DNA from: QALR01 sp900552255
Lineage (GTDB): Bacteria > Bacillota > Clostridia > Oscillospirales > CAG-272
Assembly: GCA_048526005.1 (NCBI GenBank)
Contig: DBFVEH010000021.1
Location: forward strand, 248,001 to 312,000
Direction: 5' to 3'
DNA: 64,000 nt
The position numbers were made by a program, and so were the translations under genes. The notes beneath the pieces were generated by a model. It was not told where the DNA came from. It saw only the letters and a program-made list of their open reading frames with translations, and did not search any database. Shown piece by piece: positions 32,298 to 40,747 of this stretch (position 1 is its first letter; every line of letters begins with the position of its first letter).

Positions 32298-33428
32298 ATG
32301 AGAGACTATTATGAAGTCCTTGGCGTTTCCAAAAACGCTTCGGACGATGAAATAAAAAAAGCATATCGGGCGCTTGCGAAAAAATATCATCCGGATATGA
32401 ATCCCGGCGACAAGGAAGCCGAGGAGCGATTCAAGGAGGTCAATCAGGCGTACGCCGTACTGTCGGATCCCGACAAAAAATCGAAATATGATAGATTCGG
32501 GCCCGAGGCGGCGGAGGGCGGCGCAGGCTATGGAGACGGCTTCGGCGGTTTCGGCTTTTCCGGCGAGGGATTCGATATCAGCGATATTTTCGAGGGCTTT
32601 TTCGGCGGAGGAGGAACACGCGGCCATCGGAACGGACCTGCCCGCGGAGACGATCTTCTTCAAAAAATTTTTATTTCTTTTGAGGAAGCGGCGTTTGGCT
32701 GCAAAAAGGAGATCAAATATTCCCGTGTGGAAAAATGTGCGGAATGCGGCGGCACCGGCTGTGCGGCGGGGACGTCGCCGAAGGTCTGCTCCAAATGCGG
32801 CGGCACCGGCCAGATCAAGGTCCAGCAAAGGACGCCTCTCGGCGTATTTCAGACAACAAAGACCTGCGATGCCTGCGGCGGCGCAGGACAAACCATTGCA
32901 AATCCTTGTAAGACCTGCCGCGGAACCGGAATCACAAACGTTTCCAAAACGCTTGAGGTCTCGGTTCCCGCCGGAATCGACAACGGCCAGCGCATAACGC
33001 TGCGCGGCATGGGCAACTGCGGGAAGAATGGAGGCCCATCGGGAGATCTTTACATTGCCGTTCAGGTGCGCGCGCACAGCGTATTCACACGCGACGGCTT
33101 CAATATTTACTGCGAGATTCCGATCACGTTTCCGGAAGCGGCGCTCGGCGCCGAGATACGGATCCCGACGTTGGAGGGAGATACTACCTATACGATACCG
33201 GAGGGCACACAGACCGGCACGACTTTTACCATAAAGGGAAAAGGGATCCCCTATATCAACGGCAAGGGAAAGGGAGATCTTGTTTTCAAGGTGACCGTTG
33301 AGGTCCCGAAGGGTATGAATGAATCCCAAAAGGATGCGCTTCGCAAATTTGCGGAGGCCTGCGGAAAATCCAATTACTCCAAGAAGGAAAAATTTTTCTC
33401 AAAAATTTTCGGGAAGGATAAAGGCTGA
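32298..33428 (+). CDS. dnaJ: Chaperone DnaJ (Hsp40)
   Basis: The 376-residue type I protein has a J domain (1-68, with HPD at about 33-35), a Gly/Phe region with GGFGFSGEGFDISDIF, a zinc domain with four CxxCxGxG-type repeats (for example CAECGGTGC, CSKCGGTGQ, CDACGGAGQ, CKTCRGTG), and the C-terminal client domains. The start is ATG 32298 after AGGACGG; the in-frame ATG further up lies in the hairpin. The stop overlaps prmA by one base. Confidence 0.97.
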   Translation: MRDYYEVLGVSKNASDDEIKKAYRALAKKYHPDMNPGDKEAEERFKEVNQAYAVLSDPDKKSKYDRFGPEAAEGGAGYGDGFGGFGFSGEGFDISDIFEGFFGGGGTRGHRNGPARGDDLLQKIFISFEEAAFGCKKEIKYSRVEKCAECGGTGCAAGTSPKVCSKCGGTGQIKVQQRTPLGVFQTTKTCDACGGAGQTIANPCKTCRGTGITNVSKTLEVSVPAGIDNGQRITLRGMGNCGKNGGPSGDLYIAVQVRAHSVFTRDGFNIYCEIPITFPEAALGAEIRIPTLEGDTTYTIPEGTQTGTTFTIKGKGIPYINGKGKGDLVFKVTVEVPKGMNESQKDALRKFAEACGKSNYSKKEKFFSKIFGKDKG

Positions 33429-34348
33429 TGACGTGGACGCAGGTTAGGGTTACATGCAAAACGGAGGAGCTGGATACGGTCTGCGCCGTCATGTCTATGC
33501 TGGATGCCTCCGTTATGATAGAGGATTACAGCGACATTGAAACGGGGCTCAAAACGGTTTACGGCGATCTGATCGACGAGTCGATACTGAAAAGCGATAA
33601 GAGCGTCGCCGCGTGCAGCATTTATGTCCCGGAGGACAAAAACATAAACGAATACGTTTCCTACATCGACGCAAGGCTTACGGACATCGGAATCACTCCT
33701 CGGATTGAGATTTTGGGCACGGATGAGGAGGAATGGTCGACGGCATGGAAAAAATACTACAAGCCGACTCATATCGGGAAGACGCTTGTCGTTGTTCCGA
33801 GCTGGGAAACTTATGAGGCCGCGCCCGGAGAAATCGTGATTTGCATGGATCCCGGGATGGCGTTTGGAACGGGAACACATGAGACGACCCGGCTTTGCGC
33901 GGAGCTGCTCGAGGAACATCTTGTCCCGGGCGACCGGCTGCTCGATGTCGGAAGCGGCAGCGGAATCCTTGCCGTCTGCGCCTCCAAGCTCGGCGCATTG
34001 GAATGCGAAGCATGCGACATCGATCCCGTGGCGGTGCGTACCGAAAAGGAAAATGCCGCGCGCAACGGCTGCGGCAACATCCATTGTTTTGTTTCCGATC
34101 TTCTTTCGGCGGTGACGCTGCCGGAGGATAAAAAATACGATATTGTAACCGCCAATATTGTTGCGGATATCATTATCAGGCTTTCCTCCGAAATCGGCTC
34201 TTATTTGAAGGAAGGCGGTTATTTCATCGCCTCCGGCATCATCGACGAGCGGGAGAGGGAAGTGGACGAGGCGATGATGCGCCATGGATTTGTCAAAGTG
34301 GATTCCAAGGCCGAAAACGGGTGGCGTGCTGAAATTTATAGAAAGTAA
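33428..34348 (+). CDS. prmA: Ribosomal protein L11 methyltransferase
   Basis: The 306-residue SAM enzyme trimethylates L11. An N-terminal substrate-recognition domain precedes the methyltransferase fold with DPGMAFGTGTHETTRLC, LLDVGSGSGILAVCASKLGA, ACDIDPVAV and the NPPY-like TANIVADII. It is the last gene of the heat-shock operon, as in many Clostridia, with TGATG overlap to dnaJ. Confidence 0.95.
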   Translation: MTWTQVRVTCKTEELDTVCAVMSMLDASVMIEDYSDIETGLKTVYGDLIDESILKSDKSVAACSIYVPEDKNINEYVSYIDARLTDIGITPRIEILGTDEEEWSTAWKKYYKPTHIGKTLVVVPSWETYEAAPGEIVICMDPGMAFGTGTHETTRLCAELLEEHLVPGDRLLDVGSGSGILAVCASKLGALECEACDIDPVAVRTEKENAARNGCGNIHCFVSDLLSAVTLPEDKKYDIVTANIVADIIIRLSSEIGSYLKEGGYFIASGIIDEREREVDEAMMRHGFVKVDSKAENGWRAEIYRK

Positions 34349-34427
34349 GTGTCATATCGGTATTGTTTTTTTGTATTTTTATGGATAATTTTATGAGTTT
34401 TACGCATTTTGAAAGGAAGAACGGGAA

Positions 34428-35372
34428 ATGATTGAGATTAGAGAAGTAAAAAATGCTATTATGAATAATCCGCTTGATATGGCACGACTCGCAAAGCTAT
34501 CTTACGAAAAATACAGTCGAGAGACAAGCTCACATGAAAATTTGCCCGTTTTACCGTATAATGACTATGAAAAGGCATTTTCATCGGCAACTGGAAAAAT
34601 AAGTGCTGTGGTGGCAACAGATGACGAAAAAATTGTAGGATTTTTGCTTTATGAAGCCGTCGAGAATGACAGTGTAACCTATTGCAACATTCCTCTTTTC
34701 GGCTACGGTGCGGAAAACATGAAAGTACTTGACCGGCTGTTCGGCTTCCTTGCTGAAAAAATTGTCTTGGGTAAAACCGAGTTCTCGGTACACATCTACG
34801 CTCATGATAGGGAAACACAACGGTTGTTCTCATTTCTACAGTTTTACACGATGTCGGAAAAGTGTATCCGCATCTATAATAACGAAGAAGTCGCAACCTG
34901 TGCGACAATCCGAAAATTAAGTAAAAATGAGCTTGATGAAAGGTGGAAGGATGTCTGGTCAATGGTTTCTAGTATTATAAAACATTTGCAAAGCAGTCCC
35001 ATCTTTTATCCCGGCGAAGAGTTTACGGAAGAAGTATACCGAGAGTTCTTGACCGTATGCGATGTTTATGTTGCGGAGATGGACGGAAAATATATCGGAA
35101 TGATCGAAGCCAACGGAAAAAAACCATTATTCCCATACGATTATACAAACGCCGTCAATGTGGGCGAGATTTATCTTGAACCCGAATATAGAGGAAAAGG
35201 TATCGCCGAGACACTTTTACACTTTGCTGAAAACGACCAAAAGTCAGCTGTTTCGTGGGTGGAACATGGCACGGCAAACCCAAATGCCAGAGGATTTTGG
35301 AACAAGCACTTTGAAACATACGAATATCTTATGATGAGGAAAATAAACGATTATTCTTTTCTGAAAAAATAG
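34428..35372 (+). CDS. Tandem GNAT-family N-acetyltransferase, probably acquired
   Basis: The 314-residue protein has two GNAT-like halves. The first (about 1-150) keeps the strand pattern AVVATDDEKIVGFLLYEAV but lacks a clear acetyl-CoA loop. The second (about 165-310) has VYVAEMDGKYIGMIE, VGEIYLEPEYRGKGIAETLL (the RGKGIA loop) and NPNARGFWNKHFE. The start has AAAGGA. Codon and base use are clearly more AT-rich than its neighbours, and it separates prmA from rsmE, which often adjoin, so recent insertion is likely. The acceptor is unknown. Confidence 0.8.
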   Translation: MIEIREVKNAIMNNPLDMARLAKLSYEKYSRETSSHENLPVLPYNDYEKAFSSATGKISAVVATDDEKIVGFLLYEAVENDSVTYCNIPLFGYGAENMKVLDRLFGFLAEKIVLGKTEFSVHIYAHDRETQRLFSFLQFYTMSEKCIRIYNNEEVATCATIRKLSKNELDERWKDVWSMVSSIIKHLQSSPIFYPGEEFTEEVYREFLTVCDVYVAEMDGKYIGMIEANGKKPLFPYDYTNAVNVGEIYLEPEYRGKGIAETLLHFAENDQKSAVSWVEHGTANPNARGFWNKHFETYEYLMMRKINDYSFLKK

Positions 35373-35723
35373 AATAAAAGCATTATTTTCATAGACGAAA
35401 TATGAGTAATTATCATTGACTTATACATGTTACAATTTGCAGGGGCTTGGGATTATCCCAACAAGTAAAAATGCGAGGAATTTTAAGGAAAAATGAACAT
35501 TTAAATAGCAGATAATGGTTCAAATACATTTTTCAGTGGTGCTAAAATGGTGACCAACCTTTCAAGATCACCCTATACAGAAACACATAGAGATATACGA
35601 CTTTATGTGAAAACCCTTTATTTTTAGCCGCCTTCACGGGGTTTTATAAACGCCCATGGAAAGTTATAAAGAGATTTTGCTTATATAATCAATAAAAAAT
35701 CACATAAAATTTCCTCAAAATTC
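35373..35723 (+). other. AT-rich intergenic stretch with decayed coding trace
   Basis: No intact gene is visible. A 41-codon open stretch at about 35506-35627 (ending RDIRLYVKTLYF) has no start or ribosome site and may be the remnant of an acquired gene. GTGAA...TTCAC and AAAACCC...GGGTTTT pairs lie at about 35610-35650. Confidence 0.3.
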
Positions 35724-35752
35724 TTTACAAAATTTTCTTTTTGGTATATAAT
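35724..35752 (+). promoter_or_regulatory. Promoter of rsmE
   Basis: TTTACA (35724-35729), 17-base spacer, TATAAT (35747-35752). Confidence 0.8.
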
Positions 35753-35765
35753 AAAAGTTGTTAGT

Positions 35766-35795
35766 ACGGGATATGTGATTTTTTATATATCCCGT
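35766..35795 (+). other. Leader hairpin of rsmE
   Basis: The arms ACGGGATAT (35766-35774) and ATATCCCGT (35787-35795) lie right at the predicted 5' end of the rsmE message. Only three T follow, so a stability or attenuation role is possible. Confidence 0.5.
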
Positions 35796-35834
35796 TTCTG
35801 TTTGTGTTGGAAACACTTCACGGGAGGATGACGA

Positions 35835-36575
35835 ATGCCGAGGTTCTTTCTTTCCTCCGGAGCTCAGGAATCCGGATTTTTTGAAATTGTCGGCGATGAT
35901 GCAAAACATATTTCCTTTTCGCTTCGGATGCGCATAGGGGAGCATCTTACGGTGTGCGACGGCGACGGAACGGATTATGATTGCGTGATTTCCGAAATGG
36001 ATGGAAAAACAGTCAAGGCAACCATTGTGAAAAGCGTACTGTCGTGTACGGAACCGCCGTTTCATATCCGCTTATATCAATCCGTCCCGAAGGGCGATAA
36101 ATTGGATTACATCGTGCAGAAAGCGGTGGAACTCGGGATATCCGAAATTGTTCCAGTGTATTCTGCGAGGTGTATTGTGAAACCGACCGCGGCAGGAGAG
36201 GAAAAACGTCTTCTGCGGCTCGGAAAAATCGCCGAGGAGGCCGCAAAGCAATGCGGGAGGGGCAAAATCCCTCGGTTGCTTCCGCCTGTGAGCTTTTCCG
36301 ATGCCGTAAGAGGTGCTCAAACAGAGAATACTTTTATTTGCTATGAGAACGAGGATTCCCTCAGTCTGCGCCGATATTTAGAAGCGTTTTGCAGACATGA
36401 GGAGAATACGGTCGCTTTTTTTGTCGGGCCGGAGGGCGGTTATTCCAAGGAGGAAATCGAGCTTGCGGCATCGGCGGGGATCCCATCCGTAAAGCTTGGG
36501 GCGCGAATCCTCAGGTGTGAGACGGCTTCCGGCTTTGTGCTGTCCTGCATCTCATATGCGTTTGAATTGAAATGA
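35835..36575 (+). CDS. rsmE: 16S rRNA m3U1498 methyltransferase
   Basis: The 246-residue SPOUT methyltransferase has an N-terminal PUA-like domain (MPRFFLSS, HISFSLRMRIGE) and the knotted C-terminal domain with FFVGPEGGYSKEEIE and KLGARILRCETA. The start follows a GGGAGG. It usually follows prmA; here the GNAT gene and about 460 bases intervene. Confidence 0.95.
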   Translation: MPRFFLSSGAQESGFFEIVGDDAKHISFSLRMRIGEHLTVCDGDGTDYDCVISEMDGKTVKATIVKSVLSCTEPPFHIRLYQSVPKGDKLDYIVQKAVELGISEIVPVYSARCIVKPTAAGEEKRLLRLGKIAEEAAKQCGRGKIPRLLPPVSFSDAVRGAQTENTFICYENEDSLSLRRYLEAFCRHEENTVAFFVGPEGGYSKEEIELAASAGIPSVKLGARILRCETASGFVLSCISYAFELK

Positions 36576-36653
36576 TGAAATATCCGGCGTCCGTCGGTGG
36601 TCGGACAAATATACAAGAGATGAAAATATATACCGCCGAGATAGGAAAACACA

Positions 36654-37427
36654 ATGACTGATAAGAATGTAAAGAAAACGCAAAAAAATTCGGTTCTGCC
36701 GAAAGAGGATATTCAGCTTTATCGGCTGTTTGCCATATTCGGCGCTGCGATTATCGGATTTGCGGGACTCAGACTGATCAACGAGAGCAAGCTCCTGCGT
36801 TTTCTAAAAATCGGCAAATGGTTTGCGCTGGCTCTCCTCGTTCTTGTGATCGCGTGGGTCGTTTATATCCGCTGTATCAAAAAAATCGATGAAAGCGGCA
36901 AGATATTTACAAGTGTCGGCGTTTCCTATTTTTTGATCCCCGTATTGCTCATCTTGGTTACCTATCCTACCTTTAACAATGCAAATGTAAAATATCAGGT
37001 TGCTTTTGCCGGAATTTCTATTTTCGCCGTTATCTATAATATTTTTAAGCGAGAGTTCAAAAATATCTCCGCTCTTACGTTTGTGTGCGCCGCCCTTCTT
37101 TATTATGTGCATGCGACAACTTATAACTGGCTTGAAAATGCGATCAGCGCAGCTTCCAAGGTATTGATTTTCTTGATTCCGGCTGCTGTGATGGTCCTGC
37201 TTATTTGTGCATTCCGGTCAAAGAACGGAAGCGTAAAAATCTCCGGACGGGAAATTTATAAGCTTCCGAGCAGATTTGCCGGCGTTTTGGCACTTATTAT
37301 GTGCGTATTCTTCCTTGTCGCAGGCATTCTTCTTTTGGCAGCTCCGGCCTCTTATTTATATATCATGATATCCCTTTTGGCGCTGTATGTGATCATTGGT
37401 ATAGTTTGTACGATAAGACTTATATAA
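36654..37427 (+). CDS. Polytopic membrane protein of unknown function
   Basis: The 257-residue protein has a polar N-terminal about 25 residues (Lys-rich) and then about seven hydrophobic segments (roughly 26-44, 55-72, 85-105, 112-128, 137-152, 160-182 and 208-255). A TTYNW motif lies between segments. It resembles many uncharacterised clostridial membrane proteins. It is 78 bases after rsmE, possibly in the same transcript. Confidence 0.75.
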   Translation: MTDKNVKKTQKNSVLPKEDIQLYRLFAIFGAAIIGFAGLRLINESKLLRFLKIGKWFALALLVLVIAWVVYIRCIKKIDESGKIFTSVGVSYFLIPVLLILVTYPTFNNANVKYQVAFAGISIFAVIYNIFKREFKNISALTFVCAALLYYVHATTYNWLENAISAASKVLIFLIPAAVMVLLICAFRSKNGSVKISGREIYKLPSRFAGVLALIMCVFFLVAGILLLAAPASYLYIMISLLALYVIIGIVCTIRLI

Positions 37428-37453
37428 TTTTATATATTTTTACGAAAAAACTA

Positions 37454-37482
37454 TTGAATTTCTACAAAATATGAGTTAAAAT
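37454..37482 (+). promoter_or_regulatory. Promoter of the PucR/CdaR-type regulator
   Basis: TTGAAT (37454-37459), 17-base spacer, TAAAAT (37477-37482). The -10 lies inside the left arm of the large inverted repeat. Confidence 0.75.
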
Positions 37483-37517
37483 ATGTACTATATGTTGAAT
37501 GTCATATTTTAACTCAT
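37471..37517 (+). promoter_or_regulatory. Large inverted repeat over the regulator promoter
   Basis: A perfect 15-base inverted repeat, ATGAGTTAAAATATG (37471-37485) and CATATTTTAACTCAT (37503-37517), has a 17-base spacer. It covers the -10 and the start of transcription, so it is a likely autoregulatory operator. It could also fold in the 5' end of the message. Confidence 0.7.
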
Positions 37518-37544
37518 AATTTATACGGTAAAGGGGATAGAAAA

Positions 37545-38630
37545 ATGTCGAACAGGTTGTTTCAGGGACTGATCCATCAAATGAAGGATGCGATCGGCCG
37601 CACGATCGGCGTTGTCGATGAAAACGGCGTGATCGTTGCGTGCAGTGATCTCATGAAAATCGGAGAAACCCGTCAGGCGGTCAGAGAGGAGCTTGCCTAT
37701 TCTGCCGACGCGGTGATTTTTGCCGGATACACCTACCGTTCGATGACAGGAAGCATTCGTCCGGAATATACGGTGTTTGTGGAAGGCGAGGATGGCATGG
37801 CCGAGAAAATGTCGATGGTGCTTGCCGTTTCTCTGAATAATATCAAGAGCTTTCATGACGATAAATACGATAAGGTTTCCTTTATCAAAAATATCATCCT
37901 TGACAATATCCTGCCGGGCGATATATATGTCAAAAGCAAGGAGCTCCATTTTGCACCCGATGTTCTTCGCGTTGTCTTTCTCATGAAATTTGGCGCCGGC
38001 GCTGAAAGTTCCCCTTATGACGTTATTCAAAACATGTTCCCGAATACCAATCAGGATTACGTGATCAGCACAGGAGAACGGGATATCGTTTTGGTCAGAG
38101 AAATGAAGCCGGGGACCGATATGGCCGAAATTGAGAAAACGGCCGTCACGATCGCCGATACGCTTGCTTCCGAGTTCTTTACCAAGGTTTCCATCGGCAT
38201 CGGGAGCTTGGTGGATAATATCAAAGATATCGCAAGATCTTATAGGGAGGCGCAGGCCGCACTTGAGGTCGGCCGCGTATTCGATACGGATAAAAATATC
38301 GTCAGCTATGAAAATCTCGGCATCGGCCGGCTGATCTATCAGCTCCCCACAACGCTTTGCGAGATGTTTCTGAACGAGGTGTTTAAAAAGGGTTCCATAG
38401 AGGCGCTCGACCGTGAGACGCTTTCCACCATTCAATGCTTTTTTGAAAACAACCTCAATGTTTCGGAAACCTCGAGAAAGATGTTCGTGCATCGGAATAC
38501 GCTCGTATATCGGCTCGACAAGATCAAAAAGCTGACGGGACTTGATCTTCGCGAATTTGACAATGCGATCACCTTTAAGGTTGCGTTGATGGTAAAAAGC
38601 TATTTGGTATCCAAAAACAATCGATATTGA
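37545..38630 (+). CDS. PucR/CdaR-type transcriptional regulator
   Basis: In the 361-residue protein, the N-terminal 120 residues match the sugar-diacid recognition (CdaR) domain: MKDAIGRTIGVVDENGVIVA and YTVFVEGEDGMAEKMSMVL. A GGDEF-like central domain follows (about 140-270, SIGIGSLVDNIKDIARSYRE). The C-terminal helix-turn-helix of the PucR family is FFENNLNVSETSRKMFVHRN and YRLDKIKKLTGLDL. It probably senses a small acid and controls target genes. No catabolic operon adjoins, so the target is unclear. The promoter contains a large inverted repeat. Confidence 0.88.
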   Translation: MSNRLFQGLIHQMKDAIGRTIGVVDENGVIVACSDLMKIGETRQAVREELAYSADAVIFAGYTYRSMTGSIRPEYTVFVEGEDGMAEKMSMVLAVSLNNIKSFHDDKYDKVSFIKNIILDNILPGDIYVKSKELHFAPDVLRVVFLMKFGAGAESSPYDVIQNMFPNTNQDYVISTGERDIVLVREMKPGTDMAEIEKTAVTIADTLASEFFTKVSIGIGSLVDNIKDIARSYREAQAALEVGRVFDTDKNIVSYENLGIGRLIYQLPTTLCEMFLNEVFKKGSIEALDRETLSTIQCFFENNLNVSETSRKMFVHRNTLVYRLDKIKKLTGLDLREFDNAITFKVALMVKSYLVSKNNRY

Positions 38631-38772
38631 TGGACGGCTTCTGAGCGTCTCCTGCTGAAATGCGGAGCCGCTCAATATGTATATTTCCGTTAGAATTTAG
38701 ATTTTATCTTCACCGTTTGATCTGAAAATTTTATATTCCGGATCATCCCAGTCCGGACAGATGGAGGCTTGA

Positions 38773-40206
38773 ATGGAAAATTTGGAAAACACGAATCGGT
38801 CAAACGAAAGCGAGCGGGAGAATGTCAGCGCATTGCCTGAGAACGCCTCCGGCGATAACGTCCCGGCGGCGGAACCCGGATCCGCACAGACTGGCAAAAC
38901 GGCTGAGGACGCTTCCGACGCATGCACGCCGATCAAAGAAACGGCGGATGCTCCTGCCGCGCCGGAACCTAAAAAGATAAAAAAAGTGAAAAAAGCGAGA
39001 AAGCCGGTCAGAGTATCGCTTGGCGTGCTGATTATCTGTATTCTGCTGACTGCGCTTATGGCGTTTCAGGCGACATTTGTTTCGCTCAGCCTGCAATATG
39101 AGCGAAATCTGAACAACGCATACGGACTTTTTTCAGATTTGAAAAAATTTATACAGGTGGCCGGTCTTTATGATGAAGAATATCTGTATGATGTGGATTC
39201 CGACACGCTGGACGAAGCGCTTACCCGTATGTATATCCTTTCGTCCGGGGATAAATATGCTTCTTATTATACCGCAGAGGAATGGGCGGCATCGACCTCG
39301 TCGTCTGCCGGAAATTCCGTCGGAATCGGCGTATATGTCGTGCAGTCGGCCTCCGGCGATATCGAGGTGACGCACGTCATGAGCGATTCGCCGGCGCTGA
39401 AGGCCGGAATCATGATCGGTGACATCATTACCGCGGTCGATGGACATAAGGTGTCCGAGGTAGGATATACGGAGGCGGTCAACTACGTGCGCGGAGAAGT
39501 CGGGACCACGGTTTCGATCGAGATTCTCCGCGACGGGTCTGTGAAAACCATTGAGGTGACAAGAGGAACTTATACGACGGAAACCGTTATTTCCGAAGTG
39601 ATAGAGGAGAACGGCAAAAAGTACGGCTATGTCCGAATCATTGAATTTATGCAGATCACCGTTTCTCAATTCAAGAATGCTGTAAAAGCCTTGATCGACG
39701 ACGGCGTGGACGGCTTTGTCTTTGATGTGAGAGACAATCCCGGCGGAGAGCTGGCAGCCATTTGTGAAATCCTCGATTTCCTGCTGCCCGAGGGACCGAT
39801 TGCCCATATTATCGGCGCAGACGGAGAGGAAAGACAGGTTTATACCTCGAACGCTTCGGAGATCGATCTTCCCATGACCGTGCTTGTCAACGGCAATACC
39901 GCGTCTGCCGCCGAGCTCTTTACCTCGGCGCTCAGAGATTACGACAAAGCGGAGATCGTCGGCACGCTCACCTATGGAAAGGGCTGCGGTCAAGAGGGCT
40001 TTTATCTGACGGACGGCAGCGTGGTCTTTATCACGAGCTTTTTCTATAATCCGCCGTTTTCCGATAATTATGACGGAATCGGGATCACGCCCGATATTGA
40101 AGTCGAGCTTCCCGAAGAGCTTCAAAATCAAAATCTATTTCTCATAGATCATGAGGAGGATACTCAGCTTGCAGCGGCGCTTGGCGCACTGAAAGCGTTA
40201 TCCTGA
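38773..40206 (+). CDS. ctpA: S41 C-terminal processing protease
   Basis: In the 477-residue protein, a long acidic cytoplasmic N-terminus (1-75) and a Lys-rich patch precede one membrane helix (about 80-100). The rest is outside: a PDZ domain (about 175-260, AGIMIGDIITAVDGHKV) and the protease core with GNTASAAE (Ser at about 378) and TYGKGCGQ (Lys at about 403), the Ser-Lys dyad of CtpA/CtpB enzymes. A C-terminal peptidoglycan-binding domain is not evident. In sporulating relatives such proteases cut signalling or wall proteins. It heads a run with greA and lysS. Confidence 0.9.
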   Translation: MENLENTNRSNESERENVSALPENASGDNVPAAEPGSAQTGKTAEDASDACTPIKETADAPAAPEPKKIKKVKKARKPVRVSLGVLIICILLTALMAFQATFVSLSLQYERNLNNAYGLFSDLKKFIQVAGLYDEEYLYDVDSDTLDEALTRMYILSSGDKYASYYTAEEWAASTSSSAGNSVGIGVYVVQSASGDIEVTHVMSDSPALKAGIMIGDIITAVDGHKVSEVGYTEAVNYVRGEVGTTVSIEILRDGSVKTIEVTRGTYTTETVISEVIEENGKKYGYVRIIEFMQITVSQFKNAVKALIDDGVDGFVFDVRDNPGGELAAICEILDFLLPEGPIAHIIGADGEERQVYTSNASEIDLPMTVLVNGNTASAAELFTSALRDYDKAEIVGTLTYGKGCGQEGFYLTDGSVVFITSFFYNPPFSDNYDGIGITPDIEVELPEELQNQNLFLIDHEEDTQLAAALGALKALS

Positions 40207-40238
40207 GAAAATATTTATATTTAAGGAGACAAATTATC

Positions 40239-40721
40239 ATGGCAAAGCAGATTGTCGTTACGGAAAGCAGCTATCAGAAACTGAAAGAAGAATTGGACTA
40301 TTTAAAAAATGTCAAACGAAAGGAAGCTGCTGAAAATGTCGGCATTGCGCGCTCTTTCGGGGATCTTTCCGAGAACAGCGAATATGACGAGGCGAAAAAT
40401 GAACAGGCGAAGATAGAGGCGCAGATTTCCGAGCTCGAGGAGACGATCAGTCATGCCAAGGTGATCAGCGATCATGAGATACAGACCGACATGGTGAACG
40501 TCGGGATTTCCGTGACGGTATACGACATGGATTACGATGAGGAAGTGGAGTATCAGATCGTCAGCTCGAGAGAGGTCGATCCGCTTGAAAATAAAATCTC
40601 GGATCAGTCTCCGATCGGCAAAGCGCTGATCGGAACGAAAGTGGGAGACATCATCTCCGTCGAGGTGCCGGACGGCGTCGCCAAATTCAAGGTAATGAAA
40701 ATTGAGAAAAAGGACAGCTGA
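40239..40721 (+). CDS. greA: Transcription elongation factor GreA
   Basis: The 160-residue protein has an N-terminal coiled coil (about 8-75, LKEELDYLKNVKRKEAAENV, with DLSENSEYDEAKNEQ at the tip, whose acidic residues enter the polymerase channel) and an FKBP-like C-terminal domain (SPIGKALIGTKVGD). It rescues backtracked RNA polymerase. It lies 32 bases after the protease and 26 before lysS, a common greA-lysS pairing. Confidence 0.97.
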   Translation: MAKQIVVTESSYQKLKEELDYLKNVKRKEAAENVGIARSFGDLSENSEYDEAKNEQAKIEAQISELEETISHAKVISDHEIQTDMVNVGISVTVYDMDYDEEVEYQIVSSREVDPLENKISDQSPIGKALIGTKVGDIISVEVPDGVAKFKVMKIEKKDS

Positions 40722-40747
40722 AAACAATTATCGAATGGGAGTATAGA

